From an uncultured Spirochaetaceae bacterium (GTDB taxonomy: Bacteria; Spirochaetota; Spirochaetia; Sphaerochaetales; Sphaerochaetaceae), in contig CALXOL010000002.1 in NCBI GenBank assembly GCA_944390015.1, forward strand, positions 1-64,000: DNA of 64,000 nt, in the 5' to 3' direction. Shown here piece by piece: positions 43,782 to 52,293 of the stretch. The translations under genes were made by a program, and so were the position numbers. Below the pieces are notes generated by a model, which ran no database searches, was not told the DNA's origin, and saw only the letters and a list, made by a program, of their open reading frames with translations. Positions within the stretch are counted from its first letter, which is position 1, and each line of letters starts with the position of its first letter.

Positions 43782-46229
43782 ATGGATGAAAAAGATAGAA
43801 ATGATGAGATGGAGATAGATTTAATCGCCTTGATGAAAGGTGTTTTATCACGGGCCTGGATTGTAATTCTCTCGTTCATCATATTTGTTGCAGCTACGGT
43901 TTTCTACCTTGTGAATACCGTACCGATTTATGAGGCCTCCGCATCCATGATGGTCGAGCCTCTAAGTGATACCAGTATTTCTTCCCTCTTTGATGCGGGA
44001 TTCTCAAGTACGAGCAATATCTCTACGGAACTTGAGATACTAAACAGCAGAAGCACTTATGACAATGCGATAGCCAAGCTCGATTTAACGAAATACGTAA
44101 GCTCTGATGGGATACGGTATTCGGATTTCGAGATTCCACTCGGTTATGAGGCGCTAAGCAAGATGGTCACTGTCGAGGCTGTTTCTGATACTTCATATAT
44201 CAGGATTACGGTACAGAACCAGAGCCCGGAGTTCGCCCGGGATTTCTGTAACGCCCTTGCCGACAGCTATTCGGACGTGCTTACTGGGATAACCCGTAAC
44301 AGTGCCCAGAGTCAGCTTGAGTTCATAACTGCGGAAATTCCTTCCGTTGAAGCTGCATTAAGGCAGGCTGCACAGGATCTCAGTGATTTCCAGAGAGATA
44401 ACAATCTTCTCCAGATGGGTGCGGAGAACCAGATTCTGCTTCATCAGATGAGCTATCTGACACTCGTCAGGGAGCCTCTTAAGAGGGAGATCGCAGAGGC
44501 GGAGAGGTATCTTGGCTCGTTTGAATCCTCATATGCTGAACTCTCTGAAAAACGTGAGTCGTTCTCTAAGGATGTGAATGTTCTCTCTGCAAGTGAGGAT
44601 ATCATCACATGGTATGGGGAGTCGATTCTCTATGATGTGCTTGCCAGCACTTCGCAAAGTCAGGCATCATCGCTCAGCTCAACTCAGATGTCGAGGTATT
44701 ATGCGCTTTCCCAGATGATGGAGGCAGCGGAGACGGATCTAGAGAACTATCTTTGCTCCGGCCTAACTGATGTGCTCTCTTCCGTGGATGCCCTGAGTTA
44801 TGCGCAGTACTATCTACAGCTTTCTCTTGGTGAGAGGAAGATGGTCGTAATCGATGAGATGCTGGGAGAGATAGATCTTGAGCTGGAAAAAGTCCCTGAT
44901 ATTGAGAGGGAGCGTCTTGAAAAGGAGAGTAATGTCGAAGTATATCAGCAGCTTGTGCTGTTTTTACGCCAGGCACAGAGTGAGACTTCCCTCCTTGAGG
45001 CGAGCATTACAGACAATGTTACCAGGATTGATGGTGCGATTCTTCCTCTTGAACCGGTGAGCCCAGCTAAGGCGAAGACACTCTTAATAGGTGGATTCCT
45101 CGGCATATTCATCGGTATCGCCATCGCAGCGGTTCTTACTCTGATGGATAAGAGGATAATGAGCAGAGATGATTTGGAGAAGTGTCTCGATTCCGATATT
45201 CCAGTGCTCGGCTGGATTCCTCTCGTAAAGCCTAAGAATGATAAAAAGAAGAGGAGGGGAATTGCTCTAAATCTCAATCCGATGTCATTCATAAGTGAGC
45301 GCTATAAGCAGATAGCATCCGCAATGATTTACGGCAGGAAGCTGGGCAGTCACTTCATAACCGTCTGCTCTCCTGGAAAGAATGATGGAAAGTCTACGAC
45401 GATTGCGAATATAGCATATGCACTTGCCTTAAACGGAAAGAGAATCCTGATTGTTGACATGGACTTAAGAATGCCGGCAGTGGAGAATGTATTTGAAGTA
45501 AAGCATGCAGATAAGGGTATTGTGGATGTTCTTAGCGGGGATGCTAGAGCTGATGAGGTCATAAGGACTCCTTTCAGCGAGCTTCCGAATCTTAACATAG
45601 TCGGAGTCGGAAAGCCCGTTGTAGTTCCTTCGATTGTTATTCAAACGTTCAGCATTGAGGATTTCATCAATTCTGTAAAATCTCATTATGACTACATCTT
45701 CTTCGATGCGCCTCCTCTTTCCTATGCCTCTGAGCTTTTGACCATTGCACGTGTCGCACCTGAAGTGCTGATTATAGCAAGGGCTGGAATAAGCACAAGT
45801 GACGAGGTATCGATGCTCGTCCATGACCTCAAGGAGGCATCGGCGAATATCATCGGTGTATGTCTCAATGGCTTAGCGCTCTCTGACACAAGCGTGGTTA
45901 ATAAAGGTGCATACGGCTATGGTTACGGCTATGGGTATGGATTATCAAAAGACACCAGGAAAGAAAGGAATGAGATCAGGAAAACCTATGTGAAGAAAAA
46001 GAGCAGCTATCTTAAGATATACCGTAAGCAGCTTAAGAGTAGGGCGCATAGGGAGGCTTCCTCCTCGTTCGAGCTTGCTCCTCTGAGTTTCCCGAATGGT
46101 TTTGCCTCCTTCTCAGATCACAGCGAGAAGAGGGAGAATCATTTCAATGCAAAGGATATGCTTAAGACATTCGAGGATTACCTCAGTGATGTTGAGAATG
46201 ATGAGAATGCAAAGGGCAAAAAGGAGTAG
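43782..46229 (+). CDS. Wzz/Wzc-type chain-length regulator and BY-kinase
   Basis: The 815-residue inner-membrane protein has a Wzz domain with two membrane helices (near residues 20-45 and 430-450), a long periplasmic coiled region between them and a cytoplasmic tyrosine autokinase: Walker A PGKNDGKSTTIANIAYA near 530, Walker A' ILIVDMDLRMP near 560 and Walker B IFFDAPPLSYAS. The tyrosine cluster GYGYGYGYG (about 709-718) is internal and is followed by a basic tail of some 95 residues, whereas in E. coli Wzc it is at the extreme C-terminus. It controls polysaccharide polymerisation and export with the Wza-like protein. No glycosyltransferases are adjacent. Confidence 0.88.
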   Translation: MDEKDRNDEMEIDLIALMKGVLSRAWIVILSFIIFVAATVFYLVNTVPIYEASASMMVEPLSDTSISSLFDAGFSSTSNISTELEILNSRSTYDNAIAKLDLTKYVSSDGIRYSDFEIPLGYEALSKMVTVEAVSDTSYIRITVQNQSPEFARDFCNALADSYSDVLTGITRNSAQSQLEFITAEIPSVEAALRQAAQDLSDFQRDNNLLQMGAENQILLHQMSYLTLVREPLKREIAEAERYLGSFESSYAELSEKRESFSKDVNVLSASEDIITWYGESILYDVLASTSQSQASSLSSTQMSRYYALSQMMEAAETDLENYLCSGLTDVLSSVDALSYAQYYLQLSLGERKMVVIDEMLGEIDLELEKVPDIERERLEKESNVEVYQQLVLFLRQAQSETSLLEASITDNVTRIDGAILPLEPVSPAKAKTLLIGGFLGIFIGIAIAAVLTLMDKRIMSRDDLEKCLDSDIPVLGWIPLVKPKNDKKKRRGIALNLNPMSFISERYKQIASAMIYGRKLGSHFITVCSPGKNDGKSTTIANIAYALALNGKRILIVDMDLRMPAVENVFEVKHADKGIVDVLSGDARADEVIRTPFSELPNLNIVGVGKPVVVPSIVIQTFSIEDFINSVKSHYDYIFFDAPPLSYASELLTIARVAPEVLIIARAGISTSDEVSMLVHDLKEASANIIGVCLNGLALSDTSVVNKGAYGYGYGYGYGLSKDTRKERNEIRKTYVKKKSSYLKIYRKQLKSRAHREASSSFELAPLSFPNGFASFSDHSEKRENHFNAKDMLKTFEDYLSDVENDENAKGKKE

Positions 46230-46246
46230 ACGAGACTCTGCTTTTG

Positions 46247-46252
46247 TATTAT
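46247..46252 (+). promoter_or_regulatory. Candidate -10 of the pyr operon
   Basis: TATTAT, preceded by TTTTG, ends 13 nt before the leader-peptide ATG. I see no good -35, so this is tentative. Confidence 0.3.
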
Positions 46253-46265
46253 CCTCTCAAAAGAT

Positions 46266-46346
46266 ATGGAGAAAACGGTGCTTTTAATCGAAGGAAGATG
46301 TTTTGTTGCTACTTTCCTAGGCACCTTTATTTCCTTAATTTCTTGA
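46266..46346 (+). CDS. Leader peptide of the pyr operon (26 codons)
   Basis: A short ORF, ATG 46266 to TGA 46344-46346, encodes a 26-residue peptide beginning MEKTVLLIEG and rich in Phe, Leu, Ile and Ser, so its codons are uridine-rich. The stop lies 8 nt before the terminator hairpin that precedes pyrBI. No strong Shine-Dalgarno is seen (AAAAG at 4-5 nt). In enterobacterial pyrBI and pyrE, coupling of a translated leader to UTP-dependent RNA polymerase pausing decides whether the terminator forms; this ORF is placed to do that. Function is inferred from position. Confidence 0.55.
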   Translation: MEKTVLLIEGRCFVATFLGTFISLIS

Positions 46347-46353
46347 AGTTTCG

Positions 46354-46382
46354 CGGCTCTGTTTATTGAGCCGTTTTTTTTT
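46354..46382 (+). terminator. Attenuator hairpin upstream of pyrBI
   Basis: CGGCTC (46354-46359) pairs with GAGCCG (46368-46373) around an 8-nt loop and is followed by nine Ts. The GGAGG of pyrBI begins right after the T-run, so readthrough is required to express the operon from an upstream promoter. Confidence 0.8.
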
Positions 46383-46391
46383 GGAGGCAAG

Positions 46392-47981
46392 ATGAATAAC
46401 GTTTTCAAAGGTAGAAGTCTCTGTGTAATCGAGGATTTCTCAATTGATGAGAGAAGGTATTTCTTCAAAAAGACCCAAGAGCTGAAGAGGGCGATTTTGG
46501 AGAACAATGAGGCCGTTATGGATTCTTTCAGGATAAATGATCCTGATTTCGGAATTTACGAGGTCTTTCTGGAAGACAGCACAAGAACGAAGGAGAGCTT
46601 CAGGAATGCCGCTAAGTTCCACCATGCGAAAGTCTCGGAGCTTTTATGTGATTCATCAAGCATAAATAAAGGCGAAAGCTATGCAGATACGTTCAATATG
46701 CTCTCAGGGTATTCAAACAGGATTTTCATCGTAAGAAGCAAGGTTGAAGGCCTTACGAAATGGCTCAGCGAGGAGACAAGCGAGTATGCAGAGCGCAATC
46801 ATCTGCCCTATAAGCCTGCGTTCATAAACGCAGGGGACGGCAAGCATGAGCATCCTACCCAGGAACTGCTTGATGAGTTCTCTTTCCTTGAGAGACTGAA
46901 CATGGATTTCTCTGAGATACATCTGGCTCTGGTCGGGGATCTTTATCATGGACGTACGGTTCACTCGAAGGCGAACGGCCTTAAGATTTTCGATAAGGTT
47001 ACTGTTGACCTCATCGCTCCAGATGAGCTGATGATGCCTGAGAACTATATAGAAATCATGAAGGAAAACGGATTCAAGGTGAACATCTATCCTTCAATCG
47101 AGAACTATCTCGATTGTGGCGATATCGCAAAAATATGGTATTTCACGCGTCCGCAGCTGGAGAGGATGGGTGAGCGTATTTTGAAGAAGGAGGCTGAGCT
47201 CAGGGAGGCCATTACCTTCAAGAGGGAATTTATTGACCGTCTTAAGGAGGGAACGAAGTTCTATCATCCGCTTCCTCGCCATAAGGAGCATCCAACTATC
47301 CCTACGTTCCTCGACAAGACGGAGCTCAACGGATGGGAGGAGCAGGCTATCAACGGCATGTACTGCCGCATGATTCTTCTTTCTCTCATCGCAGGCAAGA
47401 TCGGAGAGGATTTTAGCGGACAGAGCGCTATTGAAAAGGACTATAAGAGCGAGGAGTACATCGTAGAGGTTCAGCCTGAAAACAAGGATAACAAGGAGAA
47501 GAACATCTCTGAAGGTGTACGCCCAATCAGGAACGGAATTGTAATCGACCACATCTGCAAGGGTGACAGCCCTGAGGATATAAGGAAGCACATTCGCCTG
47601 ATATCCTCAGTAATCGGACTTGATAACGCACGCGGTGGTGAGTGGATAAGTCATGGAAGCGATGGTAAGTTCAAGGGGATAATATTCCGTCCTGATGTAA
47701 TGGATCTTTCAAGAAAGGAATTGAAAAGGCTTGCCGCCATCGCACCGCACTGTACGCTCAACATCATAAAAGATGGAAAGGTTGCTAAGAAATTCAGGAC
47801 GCACATGCCCCCAAGAATCTACAATTTCGAGGATATGTCCTGCAAGAATGAGGCATGTATCTCCAATCCTGTGAACAAGGAGGGAGTGGCTTCCAAGTTC
47901 TATAGGACTAATGATGGTGGCTACCGCTGTGCGTACTGCGGAAAAGTGCACTCCTTCAAGGAAATTTGGAACAAAAGATAA
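46392..47981 (+). CDS. pyrBI: Aspartate carbamoyltransferase, fused catalytic and regulatory chains
   Basis: The 529-residue protein joins PyrB (about 1-330, carbamoyl-phosphate loop LEDSTRTKESFRNAAKFH, HPTQELLDEF, PLPRHKEHPTIP) to PyrI (from about 375, GVRPIRNGIVIDHICKGDS, then the zinc site with CKNEAC and CAYC in the last 50 residues). It makes carbamoyl aspartate, the first committed step of pyrimidine synthesis; the PyrI part normally mediates CTP/ATP allostery. Such fusions are known in Thermotoga and spirochaetes. GGAGG precedes the ATG. It heads the pyr operon behind an attenuator. Confidence 0.94.
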   Translation: MNNVFKGRSLCVIEDFSIDERRYFFKKTQELKRAILENNEAVMDSFRINDPDFGIYEVFLEDSTRTKESFRNAAKFHHAKVSELLCDSSSINKGESYADTFNMLSGYSNRIFIVRSKVEGLTKWLSEETSEYAERNHLPYKPAFINAGDGKHEHPTQELLDEFSFLERLNMDFSEIHLALVGDLYHGRTVHSKANGLKIFDKVTVDLIAPDELMMPENYIEIMKENGFKVNIYPSIENYLDCGDIAKIWYFTRPQLERMGERILKKEAELREAITFKREFIDRLKEGTKFYHPLPRHKEHPTIPTFLDKTELNGWEEQAINGMYCRMILLSLIAGKIGEDFSGQSAIEKDYKSEEYIVEVQPENKDNKEKNISEGVRPIRNGIVIDHICKGDSPEDIRKHIRLISSVIGLDNARGGEWISHGSDGKFKGIIFRPDVMDLSRKELKRLAAIAPHCTLNIIKDGKVAKKFRTHMPPRIYNFEDMSCKNEACISNPVNKEGVASKFYRTNDGGYRCAYCGKVHSFKEIWNKR

Positions 47982-47994
47982 ACTATGGTATAAT
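47966..47994 (+). promoter_or_regulatory. Internal promoter before pyrE
   Basis: TTGGAA (47966-47971), a 17-nt spacer and a perfect TATAAT (47989-47994) preceded by TGG overlap the end of pyrBI; the -10 ends 9 nt before the pyrE ATG. Transcripts from here would bypass the attenuator. Confidence 0.6.
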
Positions 47995-48003
47995 GGAAAA
48001 GAT

Positions 48004-48696
48004 ATGAAAACTCTCAATGATATACAGAATTACTATGGAAGTCAGCTTGCAAAAGCTGCTCTTGAATTAGGAGCTATAAGGCTCAGCGTAAACGACCCAT
48101 TCAGATGGGCAAGCGGATATAGGATGCCTATCTACAATGACAACAGGCAGTTCCTCTCATCCAGCAGATACAGGGCTTTAATCTGTGATGCGTTCTCGGA
48201 TATGGTGGAGTCCCTTTCTTTGAAAGTCGATAACATCGCAGGAACTGCAACAGCAGGAATTCCTCATGCAACAAGCCTTGCCGATCGTCTTAACAAGAGC
48301 TTGAGCTATGTAAGAAGCTCTAACAAGGACCATGGACTGGGGCATCAGATCGAAGGGCTTGGAAAAGATGGCAGCTATAATGGTGCCGCTGTCCTGCTCA
48401 TTGAGGATCTTATCAGCACGGGCTCCTCCTCAATAAAGGCTGTTGAGGCAATAAGGGGAGCTGATGGTATCTGCGATACATGCCTTGGAATTTTCACATA
48501 TGGTCTTCAGGCAAGCTACGATGCTTTTGATGTTCTCAAGCCATCCTGTTGCTACCACACGATTCTCTCTTATGATCTCATGGTCAGAATCGCAGAGGAT
48601 ACGGGGTATATTAACAGCACAGAGGCGGATGCTCTCAGGGAGTGGAGAAAAGATCCGTTCGGATGGGGCGAGAAGAGGGGATTTCCCAAGGAGTGA
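48004..48696 (+). CDS. pyrE: Orotate phosphoribosyltransferase
   Basis: The 230-residue enzyme joins orotate to PRPP to give OMP. The PRPP loop is VLLIEDLISTGSSSIKAVEAI, and DNRQFLSSSRYR and GTATAGIPHATSLADRL match the family. The ATG at 48004 lies 9 nt after a TATAAT; GGAAAAG in between could serve as a weak ribosome-binding site on longer transcripts. pyrF follows directly. Confidence 0.93.
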   Translation: MKTLNDIQNYYGSQLAKAALELGAIRLSVNDPFRWASGYRMPIYNDNRQFLSSSRYRALICDAFSDMVESLSLKVDNIAGTATAGIPHATSLADRLNKSLSYVRSSNKDHGLGHQIEGLGKDGSYNGAAVLLIEDLISTGSSSIKAVEAIRGADGICDTCLGIFTYGLQASYDAFDVLKPSCCYHTILSYDLMVRIAEDTGYINSTEADALREWRKDPFGWGEKRGFPKE

Positions 48697-48698
48697 TG

Positions 48699-49580
48699 AT
48701 GAGCTATAACGAAACACTTATCTTAAGCGCTGAAAAAAGCGGTAACATAGTCTGCATGGGCTTAGATCCGATAGTAGGAGTTCTTCCGTACCCTGAACTT
48801 GAAACGACTGAGCGCATAACCAAGTATTTTGACACTCTCTTTTCAAAGATGTCTGAAGAGAATCTCGTTCCCTCTGCGTTTAAACCGAATCTCGGTTATT
48901 ACTCTGCTCTCGACAGACCCAGAGAAGGGGATTACTCGGGATCCAAGGCGCTTTCAAATGTCTTAGATCTGATCGAGAAGTATTTTCCAGGCATCCCTGT
49001 AATCCTCGATAGCAAGAGAGGGGATATCGCAAGAAGCAGCGGAAACTATGCGAAAGAGGCGTTTGAGTCATGGCAGGCCGATGCGGTAACGGTCTCCTCG
49101 TACATGGGAAGTGATAGCGTTCTTCCGTTTGCATATGAGAACAAGGGCGTTTATGTCCTTAATCGTACGAGCAATCCCGGAGGAGCTGAGCTTCAGAACA
49201 GGACTGTTATCGATTCTGTAGATGAACATGATGTATATCCTCTTTACATCGCAGTCAGTCATATGATCGCCCTCTGGGCTGAACAGCATAAGGGAATAGG
49301 TGCGGTGGTCGGAGCTACGAATATGAGGGAGTTCGCAGATATCGCGAAATATTTTGCAGGAAAGATGATTCCTATGCTGATTCCAGGAGTCGGCAGCCAG
49401 GGGGGAAGCGCAAGTGATGTCATTTCCGTCATGAAAGAGGTCGGCTACGATATGAGGTATGCGAGAATCAACTCATCAAGCGGACTGACCCATCCATGGA
49501 AGAAAGGGGATGCTCCTTCTACTTGGCTTGATATGTGCATTGAAAGCATCAGGGCACTAATCAAGGAGGCTTCTTTATAA
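48699..49580 (+). CDS. pyrF: Orotidine 5'-phosphate decarboxylase, type 2
   Basis: The 293-residue enzyme decarboxylates OMP to UMP. Motifs of the longer type 2 group are visible: MGLDPIVGVLP, FKPNLGYYSAL and the catalytic VILDSKRGDIARSSGNYAKEAF. AAGGAG lies 5 nt before ATG 48699, better than the adjacent ATG 48696 which overlaps the pyrE stop. Its TAA overlaps the pyrD start by one base. Confidence 0.94.
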   Translation: MSYNETLILSAEKSGNIVCMGLDPIVGVLPYPELETTERITKYFDTLFSKMSEENLVPSAFKPNLGYYSALDRPREGDYSGSKALSNVLDLIEKYFPGIPVILDSKRGDIARSSGNYAKEAFESWQADAVTVSSYMGSDSVLPFAYENKGVYVLNRTSNPGGAELQNRTVIDSVDEHDVYPLYIAVSHMIALWAEQHKGIGAVVGATNMREFADIAKYFAGKMIPMLIPGVGSQGGSASDVISVMKEVGYDMRYARINSSSGLTHPWKKGDAPSTWLDMCIESIRALIKEASL

Positions 49581-51253
49581 TGAACAAGGCATACGATCTC
49601 CTCCATTTGAATCATAAGAGGGGAAGGATTCTCCTTTCTACGGTCAGTGGCGTTGCAACCACTAAGAAGGAACTTATAAGGTTTTTTGACCGGAAAGTGC
49701 CGTCTATGGATATCATAACGACAAAGAGTTTCCAGGTTACTCCCAATGAAGGGAACAAGATGCCTGTCATCACTAGTCCCCGTCTTGGCGATTTCGGTAA
49801 CTCCGTAGGGCTTAGAAACCCCGGTATGGAGAAGGCGTATCCCGAGCTTGAAGAACTTAAGAGGGAGGGGCTCAGAGCCCTTCTCAATGTATCTGTCTCT
49901 GCTAACAGCGTTGAGGATTTCGTAACATTGGTTAAGAAGTTCGATCCTGTTGCCGATATGATAGAGCTCAATCTCTCATGCCCCCATGCTGCGAAAGGAT
50001 ATGGAGCGTCAATCGGAAGCGATCCAGAGCTTGTAAAGGCGTATATCAATGGGATAAATGAGGCATACCCTGAGAGAAAGAGCCTCCTGATTGCAAAGCT
50101 CACTCCTAATGTTGATGACATTGGAGCGATTGCCAGAATCGCTATTGAGAACGGTGCCGATGGCATTGCCGCAATTAATACTGTAGGCCCTAAGGAGTAC
50201 TATCTTGATGGCAAGCCGATTCTCTTCAATAAGCTTGGAGGAAAAGGCGGTGCCAGCGGTGAATGGGTAAAGAGCCGTGCCATCGAATGCATAAGAGCTA
50301 TAAGAAGTGCAATTGGAGATGAGCCGATAATTCTCGGTATGGGCGGTGTAAGCACGGCAGAAGATGCTAGGAACATGATGGAGGCAGGAGCCGACAGTGT
50401 CGGAATCGGTTCTGCAATCGCACGGGTCGAGATGTCCGATTACGAGTCGTATTTCAATGCCATAAAGAGTGGACGTGACGTCTCTGACTATCTGTCAGAG
50501 AGACATGAGATGCTTGAATATGAAAAGCATCTCATCATAGATAAGACGATGTACTCTGATGATACGATTATCCTGACTCTCGATGGTAAAAGTCATTGCC
50601 AGGCAGGCGAGTTCTGCTTCCTATTCTTCTCAGAGGCGGGAGAGCGTCCGTTCTCGGTTGCAAAAAATGACCCCCTTACCTTCATAATCAAAATACGTGG
50701 CCCGTTCACGGAGGCAGTAAGCCGTCTTAAGAAGGGTGATGTGATTTATACGAGGGGACTCTCTGGTAAGCCCATAGAGAATCCAAAGACCGAGAAGGCG
50801 CTGCTTATCGGGGGTGGAACGGGAACGGTTGTCCTCAATCTCCTTGCAGAGAAACTTAGAAAAGAGAACACGAAGATGGATATCCGTATCGGTGTTCCAA
50901 CTCTTGAGAAAGGGCAGAAAGGCCTGATGCAGGATGAGCTTGAACAGTATGGAACGTATACGGTGATAGCAGATGATGGAAAGCCTGGCCGTGTGCTTGA
51001 CAGTCTGAAGAAAGAGGATGTCTTGGGTGATACGGCGGCATATATCGTGGGACCATCCGTTATGATGAAAATCGCCTCGGAGCGTCTGCTTTCATATGGT
51101 CTTGATCCTGATAGGATTCTTATCAGTTTAGAGAAGAATACAATGTGTGGCGTAGGCCTTTGCGGAGAATGTGTCTGTGGAGAGAAGCTCACATGTAAGG
51201 AAGGAACATTCCTAGCCTACAGCTACATACTTAAGAATAATCTGGAGGTCTAG
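49580..51253 (+). CDS. Dihydroorotate dehydrogenase catalytic subunit fused to PyrK-type electron-transfer subunit
   Basis: The 557-residue protein is a PyrDB-PyrK fusion. Residues 1 to about 310 are the FMN barrel (DMIELNLSCPHAAKGYGA, with the class 1B active-site Cys; LIAKLTPNVDDI; IILGMGGVSTAEDA). The rest is PyrK-like: an FAD-binding segment (RPFSVAKND), an NAD-binding segment (ALLIGGGTGTVVLNLLAEKL) and a 2Fe-2S cysteine set in TMCGVGLCGECVCGEKLTC. PyrD1B normally pairs with a separate PyrK to pass electrons to NAD+. The fusion fixes the stoichiometry at 1:1. It starts at TAATG. Confidence 0.9.
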   Translation: MNKAYDLLHLNHKRGRILLSTVSGVATTKKELIRFFDRKVPSMDIITTKSFQVTPNEGNKMPVITSPRLGDFGNSVGLRNPGMEKAYPELEELKREGLRALLNVSVSANSVEDFVTLVKKFDPVADMIELNLSCPHAAKGYGASIGSDPELVKAYINGINEAYPERKSLLIAKLTPNVDDIGAIARIAIENGADGIAAINTVGPKEYYLDGKPILFNKLGGKGGASGEWVKSRAIECIRAIRSAIGDEPIILGMGGVSTAEDARNMMEAGADSVGIGSAIARVEMSDYESYFNAIKSGRDVSDYLSERHEMLEYEKHLIIDKTMYSDDTIILTLDGKSHCQAGEFCFLFFSEAGERPFSVAKNDPLTFIIKIRGPFTEAVSRLKKGDVIYTRGLSGKPIENPKTEKALLIGGGTGTVVLNLLAEKLRKENTKMDIRIGVPTLEKGQKGLMQDELEQYGTYTVIADDGKPGRVLDSLKKEDVLGDTAAYIVGPSVMMKIASERLLSYGLDPDRILISLEKNTMCGVGLCGECVCGEKLTCKEGTFLAYSYILKNNLEV

Positions 51254-51255
51254 TT

Positions 51256-52293
51256 ATGATAGACCCACATGTACATTTAAGGGACTGGGAGCAGAAGGAT
51301 AAGGAGAGTGTGGCCCATGGACTTAAGGTCGCCAAGGCAGCAGGTATCGATCGTGTATTTGACATGCCCAATACCAATCCTCCTCTCATTGACAGGGAAA
51401 GAGTCCTTGACCGCCTTTCCCTTGGCACAACTGAGGCCAGAAAACTAAAAGTTTCTTACTCTGTATATGCAGGTCTTACAAAGGATCCAGATCAGATAAA
51501 GAGCATGGTTCTTTTACACTCAGAGCTCTTTCCTCTAGTAATAGGTCTGAAGATGTTCCTCTCTCACAGTACTGGTAACATGGGTATTGTGGATTATGAT
51601 GATCAGAGAAAGGTCATAAGAGCACTTACTGATGCGGATTATAAGGGTGTTCTTGCCGTACATGCTGAGAAAGAGAGCCTTAACAACATGAAGACAGAAG
51701 ACCCTGATGATTACTCATCTCACTCACTTGCCCGTCCAAGAGAGAGTGAGATAGAGGCTGTAAAGGATATAATCAGGCTTGTAAAAGAAGAAGGTTTTTC
51801 CGGGCATCTTCATATCTGCCACATCTCAACATCTGATGCGGTAAAAGAAGTAATTAAAGCAAAAGAAGAGGGAATCTCCATAAGCATGGGGGCTACTCCT
51901 CATCATGCGCTTTTAAACATTGAGGATGCTAAAGATAAGGAGAGAGGGCTTAAGATGAATCCACCGCTTAGATGTGAAGAGGACAGGGCATTCATCTATG
52001 AATCTCTTAAGAATGGAATAATAGATAATGTTGAGAGCGATCATGCGCCGCACACCCTTGAGGATAAAGAGAAGGGCGCAAGTGGTATTCCTTGTTTTCC
52101 AGGTATGCTCCTGCTTTATCATAAGCTGAGAGAGGATGGAGTAGAAAAAGAGAGGCTCTTAGATCTTTTTGGGCGTAATGTGATAAAAATATACGGCCTC
52201 AAGGATGATGAGGTAAGACTTCCAGATGATAGCGAGAAGCTTTTCACCCGTCTTAGCGAGAGCTATCCTATAAGGCCGTTTAAGTGGATTTAG
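51256..52293 (+). CDS. pyrC: Dihydroorotase
   Basis: The 345-residue amidohydrolase closes carbamoyl aspartate to dihydroorotate. Metal-site residues are HVHLRD at the very start, the carboxylated Lys in GLKMFLSHSTGN, HAEKE, HICHIST and ESDHAPH. The usual N-terminal beta-sandwich strands before HxH are missing: the protein starts only four residues before it (MIDPHVH). It completes the operon (pyrBI-E-F-DK-C); carbamoyl-phosphate synthase genes are not here. Its stop overlaps the convergent gene by 4 bp. Confidence 0.92.
   Translation: MIDPHVHLRDWEQKDKESVAHGLKVAKAAGIDRVFDMPNTNPPLIDRERVLDRLSLGTTEARKLKVSYSVYAGLTKDPDQIKSMVLLHSELFPLVIGLKMFLSHSTGNMGIVDYDDQRKVIRALTDADYKGVLAVHAEKESLNNMKTEDPDDYSSHSLARPRESEIEAVKDIIRLVKEEGFSGHLHICHISTSDAVKEVIKAKEEGISISMGATPHHALLNIEDAKDKERGLKMNPPLRCEEDRAFIYESLKNGIIDNVESDHAPHTLEDKEKGASGIPCFPGMLLLYHKLREDGVEKERLLDLFGRNVIKIYGLKDDEVRLPDDSEKLFTRLSESYPIRPFKWI

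Noticed and set aside
46392-47981. PyrB-PyrI fusion as novel
   Set aside because: Such fusions are known in Thermotoga and some spirochaetes; listed as a feature only.
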